Shown piece by piece: positions 43,175-55,262 of a DNA stretch of 64,000 bases. Under the pieces are notes generated by a model. The model did not search any database. It was not told the origin of the DNA and saw only the letters and a list, made by a program, of their open reading frames with translations. Every line of letters begins with the position of its first letter. The stretch's first letter is position 1. The position numbers and the translations under genes are program-made. Source of the DNA: Melieria omissa (taxonomy: Eukaryota > Arthropoda > Insecta > Diptera > Ulidiidae); the NCBI GenBank assembly GCA_963971225.1, contig OZ020267.1, positions 47,501,993-47,565,992 of the forward strand. Direction: 5' to 3'.

Positions 43175-46100
43175 TTCAGTTCTAGTTCAGTTCTGAAAGT
43201 TAAACCGTTCGGACGTGTTTTTAGCTCCCTGCACTTCTCTGTGGCGACCTCTATGGCGTGATTTTGTGGCCAAAAGGTTGATCGCAGTCAACCTAAACTG
43301 CAGTGTGCCAAGTGCAATAACTTTTTTCTTTTGGATTGTGTAAAAATCTCTCCAGTTGATTTGGAATTTTTACAAAGCTCGAATCAACATTTTCATTGCG
43401 AGCTCTGGGCTAAGGCTTGGCGTAATTCAATTCGCTCGCCTCCGCCTTCGGTTATCTCTGAAAAAGTGTTAGTGGATCTCTGAGCCTCAATCTTCTCACC
43501 AAGTGCGGAGTAAGAATGCAGGCACTCCAATGCCTAATCAACCGACTCTCAAACCTACTCAACTTCGACAACCCGAATCTAATACGGAAACGGTATCGCT
43601 CCGCTCGGAAAATGCCGGTGCGCTGATCTTAATCAGTTCTCTTCAGGATGACAAAAAACTATTACTTAATAAAATAAACTACCTGCAAACCGATCTACAT
43701 TCCCTAAATCGTAAACGATCTCAAAGACCTGCGTGATAATATTCGCGTCTATATGAATGGTTGTGAAAACTCTGCTTTCGGCAATCACGGCAACTCGTCT
43801 TCTCTTCATCGTGCCTCTGATCATAACTCGTCAGCGTCAGGCACTAACAATTTTAAACCGCCCGCTGCTAATCTCGCTGCTTTCAATGAGTACAGTGCTC
43901 GTGCTGCTAATGCTGACATCGCACAGTGGGGTAATTGATGCCGAAAATGCCGATTAATTCACCCAGACTATTTAGATATGAAATAACTATTAGGTTTAGT
44001 TAATCGAACATTAGAAAGTAAAAAACAAATGTTTTTGGGTATATTTAGTGGAAATTAAAAAAAAACGGTAAAAAACTAAAATAGTTACAAAAGATAAATC
44101 TTCCACATTTCTAATGAAAGTTAAGTTGAACAGTTTAACTGAAACATTTCATCGCCACTTCTTACAGCTAATTCAATATCATCATTGTGATGATGATTAT
44201 CATTATTATAATCTTTCTCATCAACACCTCACCATCCCCATTATCATCATTCCTCATTAGTATCAACTCCATAGCAAGCAACTTTTGGCATAACATACAT
44301 ATGATGCACTTTTGTGTGGCAATTTTTTCATACTTGTTACAATGGGGTCAGAATTAAAAAAAAAACTTTAAAAAATGTTTTCAATGGTATTTTTTCAGTC
44401 CACTTTCGTAAACAATTCTCCCTGCAACACTAGAAATTTGTATGCCGTGATTCTTGAGCTTCTTCCGACAGTTGGCTGATTGGTAATGAAGCATGTGATA
44501 TTATTTGTGGAAAATTTTGGGCAAATTTTACCAGGAATACCAGTAAAATTTAAAAAATTATTTTACAGTTTTTAATCCATAGCTGCGAAGTTTTTCTATT
44601 TCGATTTGATGTTCACTAGAAAAAACCATAAAATAGTGTGAATGTTTTTATTCAAGTCTACATCGATTTCTATTTTGATGCTTTTTGAAAAAACAATAAA
44701 AACAACAATAAAACCTTTTGGTTGATTAATCTAAAAAATTAATCATTTAAAAATTTTTTTTTTTGCACATGTCTTTTTGTTCTCATACATGGCCCATTTG
44801 GGCCATGAGTTCGCACACAAAAATCGAAATGCTGGAAATTTTTTTCATAAAATGTTACTGAAATATCTAAGCTATACGCTAATGAAAACAGTTTTGCTCG
44901 ATCTCACAAGACTCACAATTATATGTCTATGAAAAGGTCCAAAATTGGACAATTTTTAAGCTTTTAAACAAAAAAACTCAAATCAAATACTTATAAACAT
45001 TTTTTAACAAAACAAAAAACACACTACCTTACAGAAATACCTGAACAGAAAGGTTACATAATTAATTTTTAAATACTTTTTGAAATCACAAAAAGAGATC
45101 GTTTCGAAGTAAAGGAAAAAACGCGTTTATCGCTGTTCACACAAAAACTGAAAATAAATGTCAACTTTCAGAAAGCTTTGCGGAAAAACCGTTAACTATT
45201 TTACAACAAGTTTTTCACATATTGATGTAAAATTGTATCCTTTTTAGCCAGGTACCAAAAACATTTGTGTGTTTATATTTTTCGTTTTTGAATTAATCGG
45301 CACTTCACTTATATATGTATTACCCTACTGTGCGTCGCCGTGAATTCAGCGGCAAATATTTGTGCTGCCAATACTGCTGCCTTAGATGCGCACAGCGCTG
45401 CCGCTGCCTCTGCTGACGTTGCCGTTAATTCGGTGACAAAGAATTCCTATGCTGCTGCTGTTGCTGCTAATCCTGATGATGGTTCGCCTGCTGCTGGCAG
45501 TGATAACAATAATAACTGCAACAAAGAGCGTAATGCGGCCAATTACGCTGCTGCTGCTGCTGTGTTGCCGTTTTGGTCCAATTGGACCATAATTGGTATT
45601 TTCGTTTCATAAATTAAGGCTTGGTTGGTTTATTGTGATTTTCAAGGAATTTTAATAGGCAACACACCGCATTAGTAAAATTTCTATTAACTTTTTATGA
45701 TTTTAAACTGACTCTGTATGTATTTATATATTTAATGCTAATTTTAATGTCATACTTTTAATTGCAGCATATTTAATATGCTAAACTGTGTTGTTTTTGT
45801 ACAGGATTTAATTGTTTTTGTTTTTAACTAATGTATTTATGTATATGCGTTTGAAATTAAAGTTTTGTTTAACAAATTTGTTTTGGTAGGCTGAGATTGA
45901 TTTTGGACCAATTTTGTTAGGGGAAAGTTCCGATGTTACTTCGATGAGCTCGCTACTTTCTGCACTAGCGCTCCCACGCTGGAATCTCCGACTCCTCTTC
46001 CTCCACACCAGATAATATTGTGGACTATGTACCCAACCATGCTAATATCGATAAGAAGTTTATATCTTGCTACAAGCTGGTGAAGAAAGATGCTGAGTCT

Positions 46101-46640
46101 TTAAAACGTGTAAATTCCAAACTTGGGGTGTCTGATCAATATTTCGAGAAGCTTTTGGCGGCTGAGCTCTGGCCGGCTAATGTTACTGTTCGCCCTTTCC
46201 GTTTTTTTTTCAAAAAGGAGCAGCTCAACCAAGTCAAACCTAGCTGTTGCTGCTAGTCTCAGTGAGGAATCTAAGAGTTTTAATATCTACTTCCATAATG
46301 TTACTAGCATGCGTACGAAGGCGGACTTTGTACTTTGACTGAGCTCTCAGTTAGAATTCAATTTATACGTCATCATAGAATCCTGGCTGAGCCCCTACTT
46401 CAATGACTCAGAATTATATGATTCTAAATTATACGACGTATTTCGTAAAGATAGAGAAGTTGCCAAAACCCTCTGTAGTAGAGGTGGGGGGTTTTAATTG
46501 CTGTTCGTCGGAATTTACGTTCTTCGCTAATCCAATTGGTTAACGGGGACTCCCTTCTGGACTAAATATGTGTGCGTGTGCAGGGTGCATCGAATGAACT
46601 TCTTGTGTGTGCCTCTTGTATACCGCCTAACAGTACTGAA
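43175..46640 (+). mobile_element. CR1/Jockey-type LINE, ORF1 and start of ORF2, interrupted
   Basis: ORF1 begins around 43240 with a Cys motif (LQCAKCNNFF) typical of the PHD-like fingers in this clade. It continues through SLQDDKKLLLNKINYLQTDL (43650-43735, coiled-coil-like) and stops near 43935. It resumes at 45340-45560 with Ala/Asn-rich repeats and again at 45890-46200 with DKKFISCYKLVKKDAESLKR and LGVSDQYFEKLLAAELWPAN. ORF2 starts near 46270: NIYFHNVTSMRTKADFVL, then a stop, then IIESWLSPYFNDSELYDSKL, the N-terminal AP-endonuclease region. It is cut off near 46640 by the hAT-like element. It has frameshifts, stops and two insertions (43968-45330 and 45564-45885). Confidence 0.7.
43968..45330. 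other. sequence inserted in LINE ORF1, no gene
   Basis: This AT-rich stretch separates two halves of ORF1. It holds a near-palindrome CATGGCCCATTTGGGCCATG (44789-44808) and ATCATTATTATAATC-type runs. No matching ends or coding frame were recognised. Confidence 0.4.
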
Positions 46641-48400
46641 CAGGGTTACCAACTGTCCGGTTTTCGACCGAATAAAACACCATCACAGCTACATGTCACA
46701 AGATTGCTGAAACAAATTAGCTAAACTCATATTTCCTGATTCTAATAGCTCCGAAACTGCGCTTTGGTCGAACAAAAGCTGAGTCGATTGTAGTTAATTT
46801 TCTGGCTCCACATTTGTTAGCAACAATATTAGAAGAAGTTGGAAGCTCGCCATTTAGTATAGCCTGTGATGCTTCTAATAACGGAAATTGCATACTTTTC
46901 CCGGTGGCAATTCGACATTTACACAACATGGTAATCGTAATGCTATCATGAACTTTTATGAAGATTCAGACGAAAAATCTAACGCCATCGCAAACAACTT
47001 AAATAAGAAAATGTATTGAAGATCGTAATCTTGTTTTGCAAAATGTTGTCGCTTATAGCGCCGATAATTGCTCGGTGAACTATGGAAAAAATAAATCAGT
47101 CTTTGTAGCTGGACACTGCCTTATGCATATCTGTGGCCGTAAGGAATAACAGCCAAAGTCGATTTTATAAAATTTTCAGGAGAGCACTTTTAATTTTTGA
47201 ATTTGCTTTAGATTACATTAGATAAATTTTAGATTTTTGGGCGTAAAACATTCATTTTATGAGCAAAAGCCATAGAATTTTGTGTAGTAGTACATTTGAA
47301 TACGACGAATGCAATGGTGGTAATAACTCAATTTTGTCCTAACTCGACTTTGGCTGTTATTCCTTACGGCCACAGATATATTGCATAACAAAGCGAGGCA
47401 TGCATTAAAAATGCTATCTTAGGATGTGGAGTGTTTAATTAAAACGTTTGGCGATTTTATCAAGCGCAAAAAGAGTTGCATATTTAGGAAGTATTTTCGA
47501 ATTTATCGAATGTGAATATATGAATCTCCTCTGACATGTGCCAACAAGGTTTTGTACATTGCTGGGATAAACTGCTGCATAATTGGCCGGCTTTGAAGCA
47601 ATATTTCATCGAGCAGGGAAAAACTGAGACAAATCCTGTTATTTGGAAATTTTTGTGCGAAGACAATTCACAACCTTTTACATTATCGGAAGCATACGTG
47701 TATTTTGTGCACAATATTATGAGCCTATTTAACAAAAATTTAATGCTTATGGAAAAAGACGATATAAAAATAACATAAGTTTGTTCTATATTTCTAAAAC
47801 TTAAAAATGAATTAACCAACAGAATCCAACAAACATTTTATGGCTTTCACCTATTTCAAAATATAAACAAACTCTCAGAAAATGACCGCCTTAAACTTGA
47901 GAATGACGCTTGTGAAGCTTATAAGAGAGCTTTGTTGTATCTCGAAAAATGGTTCGACTTCAATGATAGCTCAATTTACAACGTTTGCGCACATCTATCA
48001 TTACAAGAATCATTGAAATTCGAAAATGTCGCCAAGGTTGCTGATATGTTGGGAGTGGAAATCAACGGTGATAATCTTTATTCGGAAATATCTGTTTTAA
48101 ATGATGTTCTGCCTACTGTAAGGCGTCAACAATTAGAAAAAGATACTGAACCCGGCACAAGTCAACAGAATTATCAACACCGAACACAATCTTCTAGCGC
48201 ATTATGGACGTTTTCTTTTTGTAGAGCTGAAGTTCCACATTTGCTCAACATTATACAGCATACAACATTATACATTATTGTCTACTCTGAAATGAAAAAT
48301 ATACGTGTATGGTCAGATGAGAAGAACAGATTAAAAGTAGAAGTGGTCAAGGGCAAACTTTTTATTAATTTTAATTATAGTGTCGTGCGCTGAATTCAGC
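46641..48400 (+). pseudogene. hAT-like transposase relic
   Basis: The left terminus may be CAGGGTTACCAACTGTCCGG at 46641, a hAT-like end. Plus-strand pieces in changing frames: LRFGRTKAESIVVNFLAPHL and GSSPFSIACDASNNGN (46750-46900, RNase H-like first-aspartate region), FYEDSDEKSNAIANNL (46950), VVAYSADNCSVNYGKNKSVF (47045), then ALKQYFIEQGKTETNPVIWK (47590) and NDSSIYNVCAHLSLQESLKF (47955). The order fits a hAT-superfamily/DUF4371-like transposase (family resemblance). The hATC end is not seen. A MITE (47130-47376) splits it and many stops occur. It could alternatively be a decayed domesticated hAT gene, but nothing supports function. Confidence 0.6.
47130..47376. mobile_element. 247-bp MITE, TA target, perfect 33-bp TIR
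   Basis: Ends TCTGTGGCCGTAAGGAATAA... and their exact inverse for 33 bases. TA at 47128-47129 and 47377-47378. Removing it restores the flanking relic sequence (CTTATGCA/TATTGCATAAC). TA target suggests Tc1/mariner-type MITE. Identical ends suggest a young insertion. Confidence 0.85.
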
Positions 48401-51054
48401 GTTTTTTTGAAAACAGACACAGAAAAAAAACTAATAACACTGCACAACACAAAAAAAAAGTAACAAGGTTCTGACAACGGATTCTGGTAGAGGGGACCAA
48501 AAAAAAATATACGTGTATCGGCGTTTTGAAAGTTTACGTCTGAATTTTTTTTTAGGGGGGTCAAAGTTTTCCCCTTTTTGCTCATTCTTAGGTGATTCGG
48601 CATACGAAAACCATGTATGTTATCCTCACATTTTAGGTATGTGATGTGTTCAGCAATTTGATGTAAAATACTACGAAGAACATTTTTGTGGAGCATTTTA
48701 ACCCTGTAACTCCTATTTGTATGGGTCAATTTGACCCTTTTTTTTCTAAAATGCCAAAAATGTCCTGTAAAACAGGAGTTTTTAAGGACAACATTCACCA
48801 CGAAAATATTCGCCATACAATTCTACTATAGGTCTCTGAATACATCAAAGCTTAGAAATTAACTTGAACGCCAGAATTAAGCCAAAACTGAAAATGTGTT
48901 TAAGTGTTTATTTCCTAATTATTCAAAATTGGTACCAAAATGTCATACAAAACTTCATTTTTGAGGGTTAGTGTGTATGGGAAAAATGTTGAACGCAAAA
49001 TTTCACTATAAGTCACCGCACAAAAGAAAGCTCTAGATATAATATATATGAATAGAAAAATTAGAACAATAATTATTTGAAATTTCAAGTTTTTTTTCAC
49101 AAATTTTTAGGCCTATCGTCGTCATTAAGTTTTGGTTTTTTTTAAATGAAAACATACGTGTCGAAATATTTTTATTTGAAGTGTTTTCAGCAAATTTTAA
49201 ATCAATAGGCTCATTAAAATGCGTTTCTTCATATAATACCTCAACCCATGTTTTGCCCTTTTAGACTTCGAAACTCAAAAAATCCCATTTTAATCAAGGT
49301 TCATTTTCAAGATGTACGTACACTGCAAGTTTCATGTTTGTAGCTTTAGCGGTTTGACCTAGAATATGTTTTACATATATTTTGCATATTTCTGGCATAT
49401 TTTGTGTGCATATACACATAAATCCGATGCCTAGTCATAACATTTCAACTGGAAATCATATCGATGTATCCGCAAGAAAATTATTGCTGAGATTTAACAG
49501 TCCTGTTTACTTTGAAACGAACCACTAATTGAGTCTCTCTTGTCATCCAATTTTACTGTTAATTCAATTCGTAACTCAGTAAGGCCCTCGTTGTATTATT
49601 CATACATAACTCACATAAGTGAGTTTACCCAAGAGTTCTATACATATGTATTAATAAGGTTAGTGCTGTTTTGTATTACCTTGCAGCATTTGATATTTGA
49701 CTTATAGGTACAATTGTGAAAAAGTGATTATCATGCCACACTGTAGTCTGCCCTATGCTGCAATGAAATGTTAAAAGGCAGACATAAAAAAATGCTAAAT
49801 CATCGGCACACTGTTGATGTGGTACCTCTTTCAACTCGTAAACAAAGCAGTAAAAAATTGTATCAACAATTTATTTGTCATTAAAGCTGGTCATTGTTTA
49901 TTTAGGGAACTCTGAAATAAATGCTACCTTTCTTTTGAAAATACAAGTGTACATGTAAATGAGTAAAAATGCTGATGATGATATCGCAACTTGGCGCGCA
50001 CAGTTACTTCTTTATTCGAAAATATTTAAATTTTAATTTTTTTTCAATTCCCGACATTCAAGTGTTCCGTAAAAACTGTCATTTTTTATCGGAATTCAAT
50101 TGAATCACAAAATTCCATGTAACTAGACGAAATTTGAAAACATATTGTTGTATATATTGGTAGTGTGAACACGTAATATTTTGGCACGTAACAAACTGGG
50201 AATTGTTAATTTAAAATAATTGGTGAACTCGTACTTAACAACTTACCGTAATCTTTCAAAGAAAAATATCTTGACAACCATACGTTGAGAATACATTAAT
50301 GAAACACGTATATTCTGAGAGTTACAAATGTATTTGCAATAACATTTCCAAATAATTTGCGAAAAACGTATGAACGCAACTGTATATGCAGTTCAAGACA
50401 TATGTCTTGAATATGAATATCTGTGGTCACATGGAGGGATAGCTTAAGTCTAAACTAGAAAAAGTTGCCTCTATTAATACCAAAGAGAAGTCCGGTTGCT
50501 TCGAAAAGGAGCTGCCGCTGTTGCCCATTCCAGCCGGATGGGGTAAAATTCCATCCCATTCTTTGGCCTCCTTGACTAAACGTGTTGAGCGATTTGGCTG
50601 AAATTTTGTAGAATGAGCAAGAATAGATGCAGTTTTATTTCGTTTTTAATAAAATTGTAGAATTTTGACATTATGTTATCCTAATCCGTGTTTAAGGTTG
50701 ACTCACTTTTTTGTGTAATTTTCTGTATAAATTCTGAAAAATCTTTAAATTCTGAAAAATTAGTAAATGTTGGAACTCCAGCAGTTTTCTATGGAGTATG
50801 TAGTTCGTTGTACTGTCTATCTTACATAAATTGTTGGTATTGATTGTACTATCTACCTACAGTCAGAGTCAAAAGTTAGTATACAGCAGCTATTTATCCT
50901 TGTAATTACAAATTTCCTATACATATCAAAGGAGCTAACAAATGGTTTTTCGCCATAGAAAGGCTTATTATGACTGTTTTTATTAATTTTTGTTACATTT
51001 GCAAATATTCATATTTATAAGGTTTTATTCGCCATTAACCAGAAACAGCTAGTA
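48401..51054. other. intron sequence, no firm gene
   Basis: 49200-49400 is a copy of repeat R4 (see 301-480). 50392-50411 is a perfect 20-base palindrome TTCAAGACATATGTCTTGAA. 50460-50600 has the open frame VASINTKEKSGCFEKELPLL followed by PIPAGWGKIPSHSLASL, not recognised. Confidence 0.4.
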
Positions 51055-51370
51055 GCCACCTTGTCGCGGTGCGGGGGCTTAGTTACGAGGATCAGGCCTG
51101 GCCATGCTGATAGGCGTGTTCGAACTCTGTTTCGGTCACGTCCGGTAGGTTCAACCGTGTCAAACGGGCAGCCGGGGAGTACGAACTAAGCGCTGCCATC
51201 TACCCAAACCTCCCTCGAATCTATTCCTCTGCTTCGCGTTACTTCTCTATCCAGTTCTATGACACTGGTGACACTGACACCTATGTCTGATGTTCTATGT
51301 CTCGGGTAACCAGTTGTACAGCTTTCGGGTATGCCAGGTCGTGCTAGCTGACAAGTAAAACTAAGTTATG
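51055..51370. other. GC-rich island, possible retroelement 5' UTR
   Basis: GTCGCGGTGCGGGGGCTTAG to GCCAGGTCGTGCTAGCTGAC is clearly GC-richer than its surroundings. The style recalls 5' UTRs of R1/I-like LINEs, but no coding part follows. Unclassified. Confidence 0.3.
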
Positions 51371-52538
51371 TCATGAGTAACTGGCCCATTTTTAACCATT
51401 ATTATAACCATTTTTGGTTATTTTTAACCAAAAATGGTTATTTTTATTTTTGAAAATGGGTTTTGGTTGTGTGGTGATTTTTGATCCCATTTGGTTATTT
51501 TTTTAAATATTACACATTGCTACAAAATTTATCTTAAATATAGCACACTACTATTTGGGGTGGCAATAATATTTATATTGATTGATAGTGGCAACTCATA
51601 GGCACTGCTGTTTCTCGTAAAAAAGTAATCAGTAAGTTGTTTAAATCCTTAAATCTTGAAGTTTATGTATGAGTTTTTTTTGGTTTATGTTGAATAAACA
51701 TTTTGGTTATTTTTGTTACATTTTGGTTATTTTTATTTTTGTTCCTGGCTATAAATGGTTTTTTCTTGTGGCAACGCTGTATAGAAGGCGCATCTGAGCT
51801 CAAAACTTCAAATTTTTATTTGCGAGTTTCAGAGTGTTGGGGGAAGCCACAAAAGGGAAAGAGCGGTGCCAGTAGGAAAGCGAGCGCTTCAGTTTGCGTT
51901 CATTGGCTGTGCAAACTGAAGCACACTCACCCAACAACCACACATGAAATGGAAGTGCCGCTTCACCTGTGTATACATGGGCGTATCAAGGTAGGGACAA
52001 CGGATCGGTATTTGCGCCCCTAAAACTCGAAATTCTATAAATATATAGAATTCAGTATTCTATTCTATTTTAACTTTATAATATGAATTTTAAAATGTAT
52101 TTACTCCTTCCCTCTAAATTTGTTCCTGGATACGCCCATGTGTGTTTCTGGTTTGTGCTTTGGTCACTCAACAATTTTTTGTGCAAATTTCTGCATTTAT
52201 TTGTCACCAGCGCAAAGATCGTCGTTTCAGCGAAAGTGATTCAAAATAACGCTTATGATTTTTGTTCTTGTAGTTTTTGTGTGTATGCTTTTTTGTGTTG
52301 CTGTTTGTTTTTTTTCACAACCTTTCAGTTGGAGCCTAAAAAAGGTATTGAGGCATATATGTATGTACATGGATGCGACTAATGCAAGAATTTCACTTCA
52401 GAATGGTTCAGTGACGAATAATGAGACAGTAAATTTAAAATCCAAGATTTTTTTATTTTAGTTCTTTTACGCAAGAATTATATGTGGGTCGTAAAAAAAG
52501 TTTCAAACAACGGGACTTTAAAAATTATAGCGGGCTAC
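51371..52538. other. low-complexity and repeat H sequence
   Basis: 51385-51500 is TTTTTAACCATTATT/TTTTGGTTATTTTT-type simple sequence. 51650-51780 repeats 36640-36750. 52185-52530 is a diverged part of repeat H. No gene seen. Confidence 0.45.
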
Positions 52539-54431
52539 TAAAGTCCTGCATGAATATATTCATTTTGGCGGCTACACTACTGTACATACTGTATGGGTAC
52601 TTGGTATTCGAAAAATGCGTACAACGAAACGAATAGAAACGAGAACCAGCGAGCGTCGCTTCTTGTTTCTATTCGTATTCAGTGAAAGCGAACACTGCAG
52701 TGCTCGTATTCGGTGAGAAGCGAATACTGCAGTGCTCGTATTCGGTAATCGAGAACTTTGCGAAGTATTCGAATATCAACAGTTTCACCGAATATTTTTA
52801 TGCGCAGTATGTCACTTTTCCATGTGTATACTTGTGCTGCGGTTGAAGTGGCTTATTAGTTAATACGCAAAATGGAAATTATTGAAGAAAGTAGCATTAA
52901 AAATTAATAAATATTTATATCAGGTGTACAACTTTGCTTCCGCCGTTTTCCGATAGGTGGCTGTACCGGCTGAGGTTGGTTGAAATACATAGATAACGAA
53001 TTGTCATCGCCGTTTCAGTGACAGTTGTTCTTGTTTTCGTATTATTCACGCTCGAAAATGTCCGTTTATGTGCCCAATTCTCGCCATTTGCGGGAAGTTT
53101 TACTTTTCTGTTACAATTCGAAAAAAAATGCAGCTGAAGCGCATCGAATGCTCTCAGAAACTTACGGTGATGCTGCTCTGAGTGAAAGAACGTGTCGGGA
53201 GTGGTTTCAACGTTTTAAAAATGGTGATTTCGATGTCGAAGACAAACATGGTGGTGGAAGAGAAAAAACCTTCAAAAATGAACAACTAGAAGCATTGCTT
53301 GATGAAGATTCGTGCCAAACCCAAGAAGAGCTTGCCGAATCGTTGGGAGTGAGTCAGCAAGCCATTTCAAAACGTCTCAAGGCCCTGGGCATGATTCAGA
53401 AAGAAGGAAACTGGGTGCCGTACGAGTTGAAACCGAGGGACATCGAGCGCCGTCTATTTGTATGTGAGCAACTGCTTCAAAGACAAAATCGTAAGGGGTT
53501 TTTACATCGAATCGTAACCGGTGATGAAAAGTGGGTTCGATACGATAATCCTAAACGCAGAAAATCATGGGGAAAGCCCGGGCATGCTTCTTCGTCGAAG
53601 GCAAAACCGAATATTCACGGCGCCAAGGTTATGATTTGTATTTGGTGGGATCACCTCGGTGTGATTTACTACGAGCTCTTAAAACCGGGTGAAACCATCA
53701 CAGGAGATCGCTACCGAACGCAACTGATGCGCCTTAGTCGCGCGCTAAAAGAACAGCGGCCACAATATCAAGAGCGACATGACAAAGTCATCCTCCAACA
53801 CGACAATGCTCGGCCTCACGTCGCAAAAGTGGTCAAAAAGTACCTGGAAACTCTGAAATGGGAAGTCTTGCCCCACCCGCCGTATTCCCCAGATGTCGGC
53901 ATACGGCCTGGCAGATCAACATTTTCAATCCTTCGAAGAATTGGAAAAATGGATTGCTTCATGGATAGCGTCAAAAGAGGACTCCTTTTTTCGAGCCGGG
54001 ATCCGAAAATTGCCGGAAAGATGGGAGAAAGTTGTCGCTAGCGACGGACAATACTTTGAATAATACATCTGTAAGCACTTTTTCGCAATAAAGCTTTTAA
54101 TTTTGGAAAAAAACGGCGGAAGCAAAGTTGTACACCTGATATATAACATAAATATTTCTGAATAATCTTAGGAATAATAAAACGAGTATATTCGAATATA
54201 TTCGAAGCAGTGTGTACTATTATTCGAATGCTTTTGTGCTTGTTTTCCCGCTTCGAACAAATATGAATAAATAGTGTACGTCTACTCGTTTCTGTTCGGA
54301 GCTTACTCGTACTCGAAGAGAAATGTACTCGTATTCATTCGGACCGGTCCGCAGAGATGAAGTGAAGTATTCTATTCAAAAGCATTTGAATGTTTTCGAA
54401 TAGCAAAAATGCATCCTCGTGCAGGACTCTA
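52539..54431. mobile_element. hAT-type MITE with 8-bp TSD, containing a mariner
   Basis: Ends TAAAGTCCTGCA and TGCAGGACTCTA. The 8-bp target CGGGCTAC is perfectly duplicated (52531-52538, 54432-54439) within repeat H. Without the mariner it is about 670 bp. It is filled with ATTCGAATA/TATTCGTATTC motifs in both directions and a direct pair of CTGCAGTGCTCGTATTCGGT (52697, 52726). Confidence 0.85.
52920..54139 (+). mobile_element. mariner element with near-complete, frameshifted transposase
   Basis: 1220 bp with ends TCAGGTGTACAACTTTGCTT... and inverse, TA at 52918-52919 and 54140-54141. The transposase likely starts at 53058 (MSVYVPNSRHLRE); an in-frame ATG also exists at 53025. Helix-turn-helix domains occupy the first ~110 residues, then the WVPYEL linker. 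TGDEKW is the first and HDNARPH the second catalytic aspartate (167 and 260 counted from 53025). A 32-bp deletion after PHPPYSPDV (near 53899), judged against 2017-2926, removes the third aspartate (usual APSD) and shifts the frame, so the C-terminus is read wrongly. The lost-frame tail through ASDGQYFE is still visible to 54060. A 34-bp deletion in the 5' UTR also separates the copies. Mauritiana-like subfamily (inference). Confidence 0.93.
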
Positions 54432-54439
54432 CGGGCTAC

Positions 54440-54800
54440 TAAAAAGTCTTCCTTTCTTTCCTTTTCCATCTTTGATTGTCTTTGTTAATTACTTATTATT
54501 AATTATTTTTTAATGCTTGTAGCGATCATATAAGTCGCCATGTTAACCATATTTTATTTTATTTTCTATGATTTTGTGCGCACTAGGGTCAGTAGTGAAA
54601 TCTAAGGCTTATAGAAGAAGAACAAGAGCCAGCCAGAAAATAGAAATTGTTTTACAATTTCAGCTTTTCGCCAGCGCAACAACTACAACATCACATCTTC
54701 ACCTCCTAATCATCCCACGCCGTAGCAGTGTGCTAACGCAGACTCGCTGCAGTGAGCGTAACCAAAGAGCGCAACACATAAAACTACAATTTCGCTTAAG
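54440..54800 (+). repeat. repeat H continuation
   Basis: GTCTTTGTTAATTACTTATT, then CATATAAGTCGCCATGTTAA and CTTATAGAAGAAGAACAAGA follow 19900-20150 of the long copy. Confidence 0.6.
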
Positions 54801-54849
54801 CGAACTATTTGCATTTGGAATGAACTTACTACAACCAAGCAAGTATTTT

Positions 54850-55262
54850 ACAGTCAAACCTAAATTGGAGAATTGTGTGTTGCCTTTTCTGACGCAACGC
54901 TCTCGCTCAGTGCGGCATACCGAAATTGAAGCGTTGCGTTGGGATTGTCAAAATCATGAAATTAAAACAAATGTCAAAAAAATATCTGTTTAGTTGCCAA
55001 AAAACCAACAAACTATTATTATTTTGCAAAACTTAGCTCTTATTTGAATAAATTCCTCACAATTTAAATCAAATCAAATATAAATCACAGGCGTTTTTGT
55101 TTGTCGCAGCCAACTTCAACTGCTAACGCGCTGTCAAAATTGGAAATTCGAATAGCTCAGTGTCAGAGCGTTTCAATTGCGGTTTGCCCCATACAATTTG
55201 TATGGGCATGAAGCAATTTTGACAGTTGCTTGCCGCTAACGCTCCAATTTAGGTTTGACTGT
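54850..55262. mobile_element. 413-bp MITE, copy 2
   Basis: Same length and nearly the same sequence as 29018-29430, same orientation. Ends ACAGTCAAACCTAAATTGGA and inverse. Confidence 0.8.
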
